Source: Flavipsychrobacter sp. (GTDB lineage: Bacteria > Bacteroidota > Bacteroidia > Chitinophagales > Chitinophagaceae). Taken from it: a stretch of 40,728 bases of DNA. The DNA lies in contig JAEUVY010000073.1 in assembly GCA_016786565.1 (NCBI GenBank), forward strand, positions 1-40,728, given 5' to 3'. Below, piece by piece: positions 16,170 through 24,985 of this stretch. Position 1 is the stretch's first letter, and the number at the start of each line of letters is the position of its first letter. Both the position numbers and the translations under genes were made by a program. A model generated the notes under the pieces. That model had not been told where the DNA came from and made no database searches. It saw only the letters and a program-made list of their open reading frames with translations.

Positions 16170-17693
16170 ATGAATACCATGAGACATGTGATTCTTATTG
16201 CCTTTTGCCTTTGGATATGGTCGCCCAAAGTATTTGCTACTGATCTCGACTCTCTTCTGTCAGCTAAAGTGCACTTATCGAGGCCATATTTGATTATTAA
16301 CATAACATCACATGACTGTATAAATTGCAGGGCAGGTGCAACGGGAATATTGAATGCGATAATCGATGATAGTTTGAGGTCGAAAGTAGTTTTACTATCT
16401 GATACCAAACAGATGTCAATATACTACCGGGATAATGAAGAAATATTTGGGGCTTATCCTAAAGTATACGATCAGCAAATTTCCGACCTTTTGTCAATAG
16501 GCCCATTCAGTTCGGCGTGTCTTATAGGGGAAAAAGAGACTCGTTGTTTTCAGTTCAAGAATATCAGTGCCGACACAATTCGATTCTTCAAAAAGGTATT
16601 GGCTGAACAAAATGAAGATGAACCCCTTTGCATGATTGTGAAAGATTCAATTTTCTCAATCGACTCAAAGTTAACCCATGTCGGAGGTTGTGCACTGATC
16701 TTTAATTCTCAAATTCAAGCAGGAATTGAACTTGATTATAAGACTGGGCAGCATCAGTATGTCAGGACAAAGTATCATGACACTACAGTTGGTAAATTAT
16801 ATAAAATACTTGCAGATAATGGCGTGAAGAAATTAAACAACACAAAAGAGGACAGAGGCGGTATCAAAAAAATAGGGTTGGCTGAAATGTCTATTTTGAA
16901 TCTGAATGTTGATAACAATAGCCTGTGTTTCAGACTTTTCGCTGTTGCAAAAGATACAGTAATCAAAGAAACGGATACAAATATCAATGTGTACTTCATC
17001 CCGAAAACTTTTGTTGGAAGAAATAGCGCCCTCTCAAGAGACGCCTTAAATATTGAAAACTACCCTTCGTTTACGTTCATAGACACAATCCACGACGAGA
17101 GTAGTGTTCTTACACCGAGCATCACGAATTATGAAGCCAACGGCAATCATTTGTTTGTTCCCTACCTGAACTACGAACGATGCAAAAAGCAAACAACAAA
17201 TGGAAGAGAGATTATGTTACCCACAAGTATGAGTATTGTCAAAATGTCTTTTTTCAATAACGGTAAAGCACGCAAAGAAGCAATCTATTACCTTGATGAA
17301 GTAGATGAGAGTACTCCATATTATTCTGGTACATTTTTTTATCGAATTTCAGACGAGGGCACCCCTGTCATGGTAAACCAGACGAAGAGGGTAATTGAAA
17401 TCGCACACCACAATTCGATAATCAGTTTTGACAATTTTATTTTTGGTGTTAATGATTCAATAAAATTGATTTACGATATTTCAATGACAAAAGACGAACT
17501 GAGGATAGTGGCCCTAACAAAGGACAGCATTGCTGTGAAAATTGTGTATGGTCTTTCTGACAAGAGAAGATCTATAGAGAGAATTTCCAGTGAGCTGTTT
17601 CATCATGCCATGAGGATATATAAAGACAGGATATATGCCTATCGAAAAGATGAAATATCAAATCAGATTATGTTCGAGCGTTTAACTTTTTAA
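16170..17693 (+). CDS. Exported protein with thioredoxin-like CxxC N-terminus
   Basis: A 507-residue protein with a signal peptide ending near KVFA. Right after it, a segment LIINITSHDCINCRAG places a CINC motif (Cys50 and Cys53) at the end of a beta strand, as in thioredoxin folds, followed by a strand VVLLSD. From about residue 130 the sequence changes to beta-rich blocks that recall six-bladed propeller proteins of Bacteroidota, but I cannot assign them firmly. It lies 67 bp before the barrel gene on the same strand. A redox or binding role in the periplasm together with the barrel is inferred. The DNA is AT-rich compared with the core genes. Confidence 0.6.
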   Translation: MNTMRHVILIAFCLWIWSPKVFATDLDSLLSAKVHLSRPYLIINITSHDCINCRAGATGILNAIIDDSLRSKVVLLSDTKQMSIYYRDNEEIFGAYPKVYDQQISDLLSIGPFSSACLIGEKETRCFQFKNISADTIRFFKKVLAEQNEDEPLCMIVKDSIFSIDSKLTHVGGCALIFNSQIQAGIELDYKTGQHQYVRTKYHDTTVGKLYKILADNGVKKLNNTKEDRGGIKKIGLAEMSILNLNVDNNSLCFRLFAVAKDTVIKETDTNINVYFIPKTFVGRNSALSRDALNIENYPSFTFIDTIHDESSVLTPSITNYEANGNHLFVPYLNYERCKKQTTNGREIMLPTSMSIVKMSFFNNGKARKEAIYYLDEVDESTPYYSGTFFYRISDEGTPVMVNQTKRVIEIAHHNSIISFDNFIFGVNDSIKLIYDISMTKDELRIVALTKDSIAVKIVYGLSDKRRSIERISSELFHHAMRIYKDRIYAYRKDEISNQIMFERLTF

Positions 17694-17760
17694 TTTTTCC
17701 GCCGATCCAACCGGTGTATATTCAATATGAAAGTTGGCTATTGTACCGTTTGAGCGCCAC

Positions 17761-20439
17761 ATGAAATTTCTAATAGCCGTTTTCCTGTTGATCGAGGGCA
17801 TTTCCAGCTATGCCTCGAACGGAATTCTCGGTAGAGTCAAGAATAGCCAAAATGATTCTATCCTTGCTGCGGACGTTTCGATATTACAAAAAGGTAAGTT
17901 GAAATACACGGTGCGTGGCAGCGCAAACGGGACATTTGTTGTTGAGAATGTCCCTCAAGGTCGGTATACTATGGTGATTGTATGTTTGGGGTACGCAACC
18001 TACACAAGAGAATTAGTTATTTCGGATAAGAAATTTGATGTCGGTACGATCCGAATGCAACCTATTTCTGAGACCTTGGATGAAGTCAAAATTGTGACGC
18101 AAGCGTTGGCGATTGTACAAAAAGACGATACTGTAGAATACGCTAGTGCATCGTTTCAAGTACAAGTGAATAGTGATGCTGCAGAATTGGTGCGCAAAAT
18201 GCCCGGAATTGAATCAAATGGTAGAGAACTCCGCGCCAATGGTGATGTGGTTTTAAAAGTGATGGTGGATGGCAAGCCTTTCTTTGGCGATGATCCATGG
18301 GCTACACTAAAGAACCTACCCGCTGAAGTAATACAAAAGGTGCAGGTATATAATGATAGGACTGAACAAGAGCGAATTACCGGCTTCCGTGAGGGGCCGC
18401 AAAGCAAAACAATAAACATAGTTACCAAACCGGAAAAACGAAATGGACTATTTGGTAGCATGTACGCGGGTGGAGGAACGGATAACAGCAATGCGGAGAT
18501 ATATGGATCTGGCGGTACACTGAACCGTTTTGCTGGAGACCGAAGATTGACACTGACGTCTCAGGCAAACAACAATAATGTTCAGAACTTTGCCGAACAG
18601 GCGGCAGCAAGCACTGGCGGTAGCAGTGGTCTCACAACCACTCGGGCGGCAGGCATTAACTACTCTGATAAATGGGGAAAAGCTGAGATGAACGGAAGCT
18701 ATTTCTTTAACAATAGCACCAACGATGTGACACGTAGGTTATTGCGCACTTACGTCCTGCCTGGCGATGCGGGCCAGGTTTACGAAGAGGCAAGTCCATC
18801 TCATGGCAAAAACGTAAGCCACCGAATGAATATGCGCGTCTATTATTCACCCGACACATTGAACACAATTTTGCTGGTGCCTTCAGCTTCCATTACCAGT
18901 GGCACCAGCAGGTCAACTCGAACAGGCTCAACATGGGCCGATACGTTGTTGAATAACACCAACAGTTCCAATGTCGGAACGCGACTCGGGATAGTGTTCG
19001 CAGGTTCTGCGCTATACACACATAGGTTCAGCAAACGCGGACGAACATTTTCGACGGGAATAACAGCAAGCTACAACTCTAATAAAGGCAAAACGGCGCA
19101 GAGTGCACAAAACGTTTTTTTTACGAACAAAACATTAAACAATGCTTTGAATCAACTTGTGGAGCAAGACCAGACGGCACAGAACACAAGCGTAAATGTG
19201 GCATGGACAGAACCTGTAGGGAAAACCGGGACGCTGAAAGCACAGTATGATATGTCGTACGCTCCATCTAAATCTGTAAAGATGGCTTATGATAGCGTAG
19301 CTGGCGGTTTTATCGAGGTAAATTCACTGCTGTCAGGTTCATTTAGCAGCAGCAATGTAGCACACAAGGGAGGACTAAGTTATCAATACAGGAGCAAAAG
19401 ATACGAACTTTCAGGTGGAGTTAGCATCCAATCTTCTGCATTGAACAACGATCAGCAGTTGCCGAACGCGTTCAAGCTGCACCGCACATTCACCAACTTT
19501 TTACCTGTGGCAACTTTACAGTACAGGTTTTCGAAAACCAAAAACCTGCAATGCAACTACAATACACGTACGTCTATGCCATCTGTGATGCAACTACAGG
19601 ATGTTGTCAATAATGCGGATCCATTGCATCTATCATCTGGCAACCCTTCACTACGCCAACCCTACACTCATAGCGTGGGTGTCAGGTACAATGGATCTGG
19701 AGTGAAAACACAACGCAATTTTTCGGCAGCATTGAGCATCAACTACACACAAGATTACGTGGCCCAATCGGTAACTGTGGCCCATTCAGACACGACAATT
19801 GGCGCAATTTCATTGCCGGCAGGCGCACAGTTTGCCATGCCGGTAAACATTGATGGCAGTATGCAAGCTAACGGGAATATGGGCTACAGCATACCTCTGC
19901 TGCCAATAAAATGCAGATTGAACATTAATTTGAGCGCGGGAATAAGCAGATCTCCTTCCATTGTGAACGGTGCAGTGAATTTCCAACAGAACAGAAATGT
20001 GGGCATTGGGTTTTCTATAAATAGCAACATCAGCGAAAACGTTGACTTCTCGTTAACCTCTAACACATCCGCTATCCGAAATGCTAACCCTGTCAATATG
20101 TTGCTTACGTCCACATATATTAGTGAAGCCTTGAAAGCCACAGTTGATCTCATGCTTTGGAAAGGAATAGTGGTAAGTTCTTCTGCGGCCTACCAGGCAA
20201 ATTTTGGTTTGTTTGCCCAGTTTAACCAAAACTACATCTTGTGGAATGTCGCACTCGGTAAAAAATTATTCAAAAAACGTCAGGGCGATCTCCGGATATC
20301 AATATACGATTTATTGAACCAGAACAACAATATCCAGCGAATGACCACGGAAAGCTATATCCAAGATATGCAAACAAACACACTGCAGCGATACTTCATG
20401 CTTAGTTATAGCTACAAGATCAGTAGCTTCAGCAAGTAG
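17761..20439 (+). CDS. Outer-membrane beta-barrel protein, TonB-receptor-like
   Basis: An 892-residue protein with a signal peptide (FLIAVFLLIEGISSYAS). Residues about 22-105 form a carboxypeptidase-regulatory-like beta-sandwich (GRVKNSQNDSILAADVSI ... GSANGTFVVENVPQGRY). A plug-like region follows with LVRKMPGIESNG, MVDGKPFFGDDP and LPAEVIQKVQVYND, and the rest is a large barrel of alternating strands. This is the outer membrane beta-barrel family of Bacteroidota, related to TonB-dependent receptors but without a recognised TonB box. ATG 17761 is chosen over TTG 17734 because it starts the signal peptide. It probably works with the CxxC protein upstream. Confidence 0.85.
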   Translation: MKFLIAVFLLIEGISSYASNGILGRVKNSQNDSILAADVSILQKGKLKYTVRGSANGTFVVENVPQGRYTMVIVCLGYATYTRELVISDKKFDVGTIRMQPISETLDEVKIVTQALAIVQKDDTVEYASASFQVQVNSDAAELVRKMPGIESNGRELRANGDVVLKVMVDGKPFFGDDPWATLKNLPAEVIQKVQVYNDRTEQERITGFREGPQSKTINIVTKPEKRNGLFGSMYAGGGTDNSNAEIYGSGGTLNRFAGDRRLTLTSQANNNNVQNFAEQAAASTGGSSGLTTTRAAGINYSDKWGKAEMNGSYFFNNSTNDVTRRLLRTYVLPGDAGQVYEEASPSHGKNVSHRMNMRVYYSPDTLNTILLVPSASITSGTSRSTRTGSTWADTLLNNTNSSNVGTRLGIVFAGSALYTHRFSKRGRTFSTGITASYNSNKGKTAQSAQNVFFTNKTLNNALNQLVEQDQTAQNTSVNVAWTEPVGKTGTLKAQYDMSYAPSKSVKMAYDSVAGGFIEVNSLLSGSFSSSNVAHKGGLSYQYRSKRYELSGGVSIQSSALNNDQQLPNAFKLHRTFTNFLPVATLQYRFSKTKNLQCNYNTRTSMPSVMQLQDVVNNADPLHLSSGNPSLRQPYTHSVGVRYNGSGVKTQRNFSAALSINYTQDYVAQSVTVAHSDTTIGAISLPAGAQFAMPVNIDGSMQANGNMGYSIPLLPIKCRLNINLSAGISRSPSIVNGAVNFQQNRNVGIGFSINSNISENVDFSLTSNTSAIRNANPVNMLLTSTYISEALKATVDLMLWKGIVVSSSAAYQANFGLFAQFNQNYILWNVALGKKLFKKRQGDLRISIYDLLNQNNNIQRMTTESYIQDMQTNTLQRYFMLSYSYKISSFSK

Positions 20440-20484
20440 GAGGCTCGTCCCCAATTGCATTTTTTATTGCCAAAGAGTGGCCCA

Positions 20485-20560
20485 TGTTGTTCATGATGTT
20501 CCGAAGGGCATCCGGAACTGCAAATAAAACCCGTTCTCAGAACGTCTTCATTTTAATAGT
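20485..20560. repeat. Dispersed repeat R1, copy c
   Basis: This carries GCATCCGGAACTGCAAA, TAAAACCCGTTCT and AACGTCTTCATTTT as in copies a and b. It follows the barrel gene and lies at the far (3') end of the toxin-antitoxin-like pair. At the other locus R1 is followed within about 30 bp by R2; here R2 is about 1.3 kb away. Confidence 0.65.
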
Positions 20561-20732
20561 ATCCAATGGCTACTCCTTGCCCCTATTTTTTCTGCCATTC
20601 TTTACATTAACCGGCTTGGCGTAGCTTCCGTCTCCGTCATTGCGGTAGCCGATCTCCTGATCGGCGAAAAAACCGGCAGTAGGTAGTAAATAGTTGGTAG
20701 TTTTCACACATTGTCTCGTTTAGCAGGCTTCA
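20561..20732. other. Spacer with a short hairpin
   Basis: GCCGATC pairs with GATCGGC across TCCT at 20648-20665. No T run follows in the direction of the minus-strand genes, so it is not a convincing terminator. No gene is seen. Confidence 0.4.
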
Positions 20733-21257
20733 TCAGAAAGAGAATTCGAGGTGTCTTTTCACATGTTTCCGCGCACTCTTTCTTAATGCCACATCGCTCA
20801 TTAATTCATGTGCTTTGTGTTTTTCCACCAGGCGGTACCACATGATGGCAGGAATGTTATTGTTTGAATGTATCTCCAGTCGCACAAGCACTTCCTGTTT
20901 CGGGTCCCGGTGGTTGTGTATCAGTTGGCTAAGCTCGGTTGGCTGTATCCCGATATCTTCCGCAAATTCAATATTCTTTTTCCCCAAAGCGAAAATGTAC
21001 GCCTTCAGGAAATAGCCAAAGGAGAGCGCGCTGTCATAATATTCTGATCGCAGATAGTCTTCCATTCTGAATTTCAGTTGCATGATGTTGGAGAATATTG
21101 TTTCTCCCGGTGATCGCTGTGCCAGTTGCTTCCTGCGTTTGCCCCAAAAATCTTTCTCGGCAGCTTTGTCGGTAGTTGCCGGGTCAATAGGGAAAACATG
21201 TGCCATTGCCAGTTCTTTGTCTGAATGTGCTTTGCTTTTTTTCTCAGTTCCCATCAT
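20733..21257 (-). CDS. HTH antitoxin-like protein
   Basis: A 174-residue protein. Residues about 95-125 read AEDIGIQPTELSQLIHNHRDP, a helix-turn-helix of the XRE type, preceded by helices (SALSFGYFLKAYIFALGKKN). The C-terminal helices end in a basic tail KSARKHVKRHLEF. It starts 13 bp after the stop of the gene at 21271-21750 on the same strand, so the two form a bicistron with the putative toxin first, as in HigBA-type order. A multi-half-site palindrome lies upstream of the pair. The antitoxin role is inferred from size, HTH and layout. Confidence 0.6.
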   Translation of the reverse strand: MMGTEKKSKAHSDKELAMAHVFPIDPATTDKAAEKDFWGKRRKQLAQRSPGETIFSNIMQLKFRMEDYLRSEYYDSALSFGYFLKAYIFALGKKNIEFAEDIGIQPTELSQLIHNHRDPKQEVLVRLEIHSNNNIPAIMWYRLVEKHKAHELMSDVALRKSARKHVKRHLEFSF

Positions 21258-21270
21258 CTTAAATTTTTGT

Positions 21271-21750
21271 TTAGAGCGGATAAAACCTTTCGGTGTAACT
21301 TCTTATCAACGCCAGCGAATTTTGCCCTTCTGTATACAGATACATCCCCGTGTACTGCATGCCGTAAATACTGATGTAGTGTTTTATCAGTGCGGTTTTT
21401 GGCACAAGACATACAAAACCATTGTATCCGTTAATGAAGGCCAACCGGCAGGCCGACGCGATCAGGCACCCGGCAACATTTGCAAAAGCCTTTTCCTCAC
21501 CTACGTTTTCTGCTGCCGATTCAAGCAACTCTATTTCTATTGCATGGTCTTCTTTCCGGTCCTTTATCGCCATCAGCCCAAGAGTGCCGCCGTTCTCAAT
21601 CAGCAACAATTGATATACTGTTGCGTATCGTTCATTCACCCATACAAAGCCGAACCGTTTCGATTTCATTATCGTTTTCAAGTCCGATGCAGTCACTTGC
21701 TGAACCGTAGCTTTGTGTTCCTTTCCATCTCGGGATCTGACGATGTACAT
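21271..21750 (-). CDS. GNAT-like protein, putative toxin of a toxin-antitoxin pair
   Basis: A 159-residue protein whose second half has the rhythm of a GNAT acetyltransferase: an acidic strand IEIELLESAAENVG, an Ala/Gly-rich helix FANVAGCLIASACRLAF, a strand NGFVCLVPK, then LIKHYISIYGMQYTG. A Q/RxxGxG/A acetyl-CoA loop is not clear, so catalysis is uncertain. Together with the HTH protein 13 bp downstream and the shared upstream operator it fits a toxin-antitoxin layout. Known GNAT toxins of the TacT type pair with ribbon-helix-helix antitoxins, so an HTH partner would be unusual. The starting ATG at 21750 follows the promoter-like TACCTTTA by about 20 bases. Confidence 0.5.
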   Translation of the reverse strand: MYIVRSRDGKEHKATVQQVTASDLKTIMKSKRFGFVWVNERYATVYQLLLIENGGTLGLMAIKDRKEDHAIEIELLESAAENVGEEKAFANVAGCLIASACRLAFINGYNGFVCLVPKTALIKHYISIYGMQYTGMYLYTEGQNSLALIRSYTERFYPL

Positions 21751-21770
21751 CTGTTTTCATGGGATTTATA

Positions 21771-21778
21771 TAAAGGTA
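21771..21778 (-). promoter_or_regulatory. Promoter-like -7 box of the TA pair
   Basis: On the minus strand TACCTTTA resembles TAnnTTTG with the last base changed. It lies 20 bases before the start at 21750 and next to the operator-like palindromes. Confidence 0.35.
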
Positions 21779-21785
21779 GCAAATT

Positions 21786-21818
21786 TTATTTACAGTATTT
21801 GTAAATAAATTTACAAAT
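21786..21818. promoter_or_regulatory. Operator-like overlapping palindromes of the TA pair
   Basis: TTATTTACA (21786-21794) pairs with TGTAAATAA (21800-21808). ATTTGTAAAT (21797-21806) pairs with ATTTACAAAT (21809-21818) across two bases. This gives three alternating TTTACA/TGTAAA half-sites just upstream of the TA promoter box, as expected for cooperative binding by an HTH antitoxin that represses its own operon. Confidence 0.65.
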
Positions 21819-21865
21819 TTCTGATAGTTATTTATAGCAAAATGCCCGCACAAAGTTTTATAATA

Positions 21866-22135
21866 CTACACAATTCGCACTATCATAAAACATTCTTTTG
21901 CCTGTTTTCATGCATGGCAGTAACTTGAATAGAAGTAGAAGAAAATGGCCTGCAATGGCACGTATGGCAGTTTTGTTTCACTTCTCACCTGAGAAGCAAA
22001 TGGGAAGTAAGTGAGAAGAAGTGCGCAGGTTTTGCGCAGTTTTGGGAAGCTCTGCCTGTCCCGAAAGCATTCGGGAAGAAGTTGCACTTCCCACCTTTTC
22101 ATTGATAATCAATGAATTAGGTAAAAAATCGCGAA
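21866..22135. repeat. Dispersed structured repeat R2, copy B
   Basis: Alignable with copy A at 4709-4960, in the same orientation. The stem CACTTCTCAC/GTGAGAAG-A-AGTG, the GCGCA/TGCGC hairpin and the palindrome ATTGAT-A-ATCAAT (here extended to TCATTGAT/ATCAATGA) are kept although the loops differ. This copy also has an extra hairpin, TCCCGAA-AGCA-TTCGGGA, at about 22059-22076 that copy A lacks. Conserved pairing with changing loops supports a role for the structure. Confidence 0.7.
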
Positions 22136-22373
22136 AAAGAAAAAATCTGTCCGGGAAATACTCAGTGGCAAGCAAAGCCAGGTCCTCAGGTGGGCGGGCA
22201 AATGTGAAATTCCTGTCGTTTATCGGTTGGTTTCTGTGCTAAAGCAGCCCTGTTCAAATTGTGGATAAGTAGCTGCACTGCATTCACAGGCATTAAATAT
22301 TTTTGTGCTTGGGTGCTTACAGCCTGTTTTCCGCAGTTGCGGTGCGGGTTGGCGGTCATCTGCTACAGATAAG
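22136..22373. other. Leader region of parC
   Basis: No gene is seen. TATTTTTG at 22298-22305 matches the -7 consensus TAnnTTTG about 70 bases before the parC start, but no well-placed TTG lies upstream, so the promoter call is weak. Confidence 0.35.
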
Positions 22374-24890
22374 ATGGAAGAAAAGGACATGTTTACCGGG
22401 CAGGGCTCGGCTATGATAGGCGAAATGTACCAGAACTGGTTTCTGGACTACGCCAGCTATGTGATACTGGAACGTGCGGTGCCGGCCATAGAAGACGGTC
22501 TGAAACCGGTGCAGCGACGCATCCTTCATGCCATGAAGGAAATGGACGATGGTCGCTTCAACAAGGTGGCCAATGTGATAGGTCAGAGTATGCAATACCA
22601 CCCGCACGGCGATGCCTCGATAGGCGATGCTATTGTGGGCCTGGGGCAGAAAGACCTGCTTATAGAAACACAGGGAAACTGGGGCGATGTGCGCACCGGC
22701 GACAGTGCGGCGGCAGCCCGTTATATAGAGGCGCGCCTTTCCAAGTTTGCGCTGGAGGTGGCCTTTAATGCCAAGACCACCAACTGGCAGCTGAGCTATG
22801 ACGGCCGTAAGAACGAACCGGTGACGCTGCCTATGAAGTTCCCGCTGCTGCTGGCACAGGGTACCGAGGGTATAGCCGTGGGCCTGAGCACCAAGATATT
22901 GCCGCACAACTTTTGCGAGATACTGGATGCCGCCATCAAGCACCTGAAGGGTCGTAAGTTCGAACTGTTCCCCGACTTCCTCACGGCCGGCATGGTGGAT
23001 GTGACCAACTACAACGATGGGGCACGTGGCGGCAAGGTGCGTGTGCGCGCCCGCATAGAAGAGGTGGATAAGAAGTCGCTGGTGATAAAGGATGTGCCCT
23101 ACGGCATTACCACATCGCAGTTAGTAGACAGTATCCTGAAGGCCAACGACTCGGGCAAGATCAAGATAAAGAGCGTTACCGACAATACCGCCAAGGACGT
23201 GGAGCTGACGGTGCAACTGGCGCCCGGTGTATCTACCAACCAAACGATAGACGCACTCTACGCCTTTACCGATTGCGAGATCAGCATATCGCCCAACGCC
23301 TGCATCATCATAGACGACAAGCCGCACTTTGTGGGCGCGTCAGATCTGTTGAAGCATTCTGTGGCACACACCAAGGGGCTGCTGCTGCGCGAACTGGAGA
23401 TAAAGCTGGGTGAGCTGAATGAAGACTGGCACTACTCATCGCTGGAGAAGATATTCATTGAAAAACGTATCTACCGCGACATTGAAGAGCAGACAACCTG
23501 GGAGGGCGTTATCAAGGCCATCTCAGACGGACTGAAGCCATACATCAAGAAGTTCCGCCGCGAGATAACGCAGGACGACATTGTGAAACTCACGGAGATA
23601 CGCATCAAACGTATCAGTAAGTACGACTCGTTTAAGGCAGACGAACATATACGCGGTCTGGAGAACGAGATAGAGGAGGTGAAGAACAACATAGAACACC
23701 TCAACGACTATGCCATCCGCTACTACGAGCAACTGCTGAAGAAGTATGGAAAGGGCCGGGAGCGCAAGACGGAGATACGCCTGTTTGAGACCATACAGGC
23801 AACCACGGTGGCCATTGCCAATGCCAAGCTGTATGTGAACTACAAAGAGGGCTTCATTGGTACGGGGCTGAAGAAGGACGAATTCGCGTTCGATTGTTCG
23901 GACATAGACCACATCATCGCCTTCCGCAAAGACGGCAAGATGATAGTGACCAAGGTGGCCGACAAGACGTTTGTGGGTAAGGACATTATACATATAGCCG
24001 TGTTCCAGAAGAACGACGAGCGCACCACCTACAATATGCTGTACATGGACGGCAAAACGGGCATCACCTATGCCAAACGTTTTAACGTTACCGGCATCAC
24101 CCGCGACAAGGAATATGACCTGACGCGTGGCAATGCTGGCAGCAAGGTGCAGTACTTTACCGCCAACCCCAACGGCGAGGCCGAGGTGATCACCATCTCT
24201 CTGTCGCCGGGCAGCAAGGCGCGCACCAAGGCGTTCGACTACTATTTTGAAGAGTTGGAAATAAAGGGCCGCAGCGCCATGGGCAACCAGGTGACCAAGT
24301 ATCCGGTGCGCAGTGTGCGCCTGAAGGAAAAAGGCCGGTCGACCCTGTCGGCACCACAGATATGGTATGACGATAGTGTGGGCAGGCTGAACAAGGACGG
24401 TCATGGTATGTTGCTGGGCCGTTTTGACGAGACCGACCGCATCATTGTCTTTTATAAAGACGGTACTTATGAGGTGACGGGCTTTGACATTACCAACCGC
24501 TACGATGCCGATAATGTGCTGCTGATAGACAAGTTCCACCCCGAAAAGGTGGTGACGGCCGTGTATTTCGACGCTAAAAACAAGCAGTTCAACGTAAAAC
24601 GCTTCCTTATAGAAAGCCAGACGCTGAAGAGCCGCTACACCTTTATAAAGGATGGCGATGGCAACTATCTGGAGATGGTGACCCTGCAGCAGGAGCCTGT
24701 GGTGATAGTGCGCAAGGGCAAGAAAAAGACCGAACTGACCGAAGAGGTGGTGCCGCTGCACGAGACGGTGGACATAACCGGCTGGCGCACAGTGGGCAGC
24801 TTCCTTGCCGGCGACGACATGAAGGAGCTTTCCCTGCTGCCCGAGGCCGGCGAGGATGCCAGTCAGCGGGAGGCACCAACGCTATTTTGA
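22374..24890 (+). CDS. parC: DNA topoisomerase IV subunit A
   Basis: An 838-residue type IIA topoisomerase A subunit that decatenates chromosomes with ParE. The catalytic Tyr117 lies in AAAARYIEARLS, the quinolone-resistance region reads YHPHGDASIGDAI, and the tower and coiled-coil gate follow (ENEIEEVKNNIEHL). The C-terminal part is a series of beta blades (for example DHIIAFRKDGKMIVTKVADKTF) with no clear GyrA box, which favours ParC over GyrA. ATG 22374 is chosen because the family N-terminus starts there; a longer reading to 22305 adds Cys-rich unrelated residues. No parE is visible in the window. Confidence 0.9.
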   Translation: MEEKDMFTGQGSAMIGEMYQNWFLDYASYVILERAVPAIEDGLKPVQRRILHAMKEMDDGRFNKVANVIGQSMQYHPHGDASIGDAIVGLGQKDLLIETQGNWGDVRTGDSAAAARYIEARLSKFALEVAFNAKTTNWQLSYDGRKNEPVTLPMKFPLLLAQGTEGIAVGLSTKILPHNFCEILDAAIKHLKGRKFELFPDFLTAGMVDVTNYNDGARGGKVRVRARIEEVDKKSLVIKDVPYGITTSQLVDSILKANDSGKIKIKSVTDNTAKDVELTVQLAPGVSTNQTIDALYAFTDCEISISPNACIIIDDKPHFVGASDLLKHSVAHTKGLLLRELEIKLGELNEDWHYSSLEKIFIEKRIYRDIEEQTTWEGVIKAISDGLKPYIKKFRREITQDDIVKLTEIRIKRISKYDSFKADEHIRGLENEIEEVKNNIEHLNDYAIRYYEQLLKKYGKGRERKTEIRLFETIQATTVAIANAKLYVNYKEGFIGTGLKKDEFAFDCSDIDHIIAFRKDGKMIVTKVADKTFVGKDIIHIAVFQKNDERTTYNMLYMDGKTGITYAKRFNVTGITRDKEYDLTRGNAGSKVQYFTANPNGEAEVITISLSPGSKARTKAFDYYFEELEIKGRSAMGNQVTKYPVRSVRLKEKGRSTLSAPQIWYDDSVGRLNKDGHGMLLGRFDETDRIIVFYKDGTYEVTGFDITNRYDADNVLLIDKFHPEKVVTAVYFDAKNKQFNVKRFLIESQTLKSRYTFIKDGDGNYLEMVTLQQEPVVIVRKGKKKTELTEEVVPLHETVDITGWRTVGSFLAGDDMKELSLLPEAGEDASQREAPTLF

Positions 24891-24985
24891 TGCCCTGTTT
24901 TTTGCGATAAAATGAGTAATTTCACACGTTCATATTATTGGTACCCATAAACAAAGAAGCCATAGCTTAGTGCCCTGATAAACAG

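Noticed and set aside
20640..20670. GCCGATC/GATCGGC hairpin as a terminator
   Set aside because: The A run is on the wrong side for either flanking gene, so it is only noted as a hairpin.
23523..24761. 412-codon open frame antisense to parC
   Set aside because: It lies inside parC, whose protein is unmistakable. The reverse frame is a by-product of codon bias in GC-moderate DNA.
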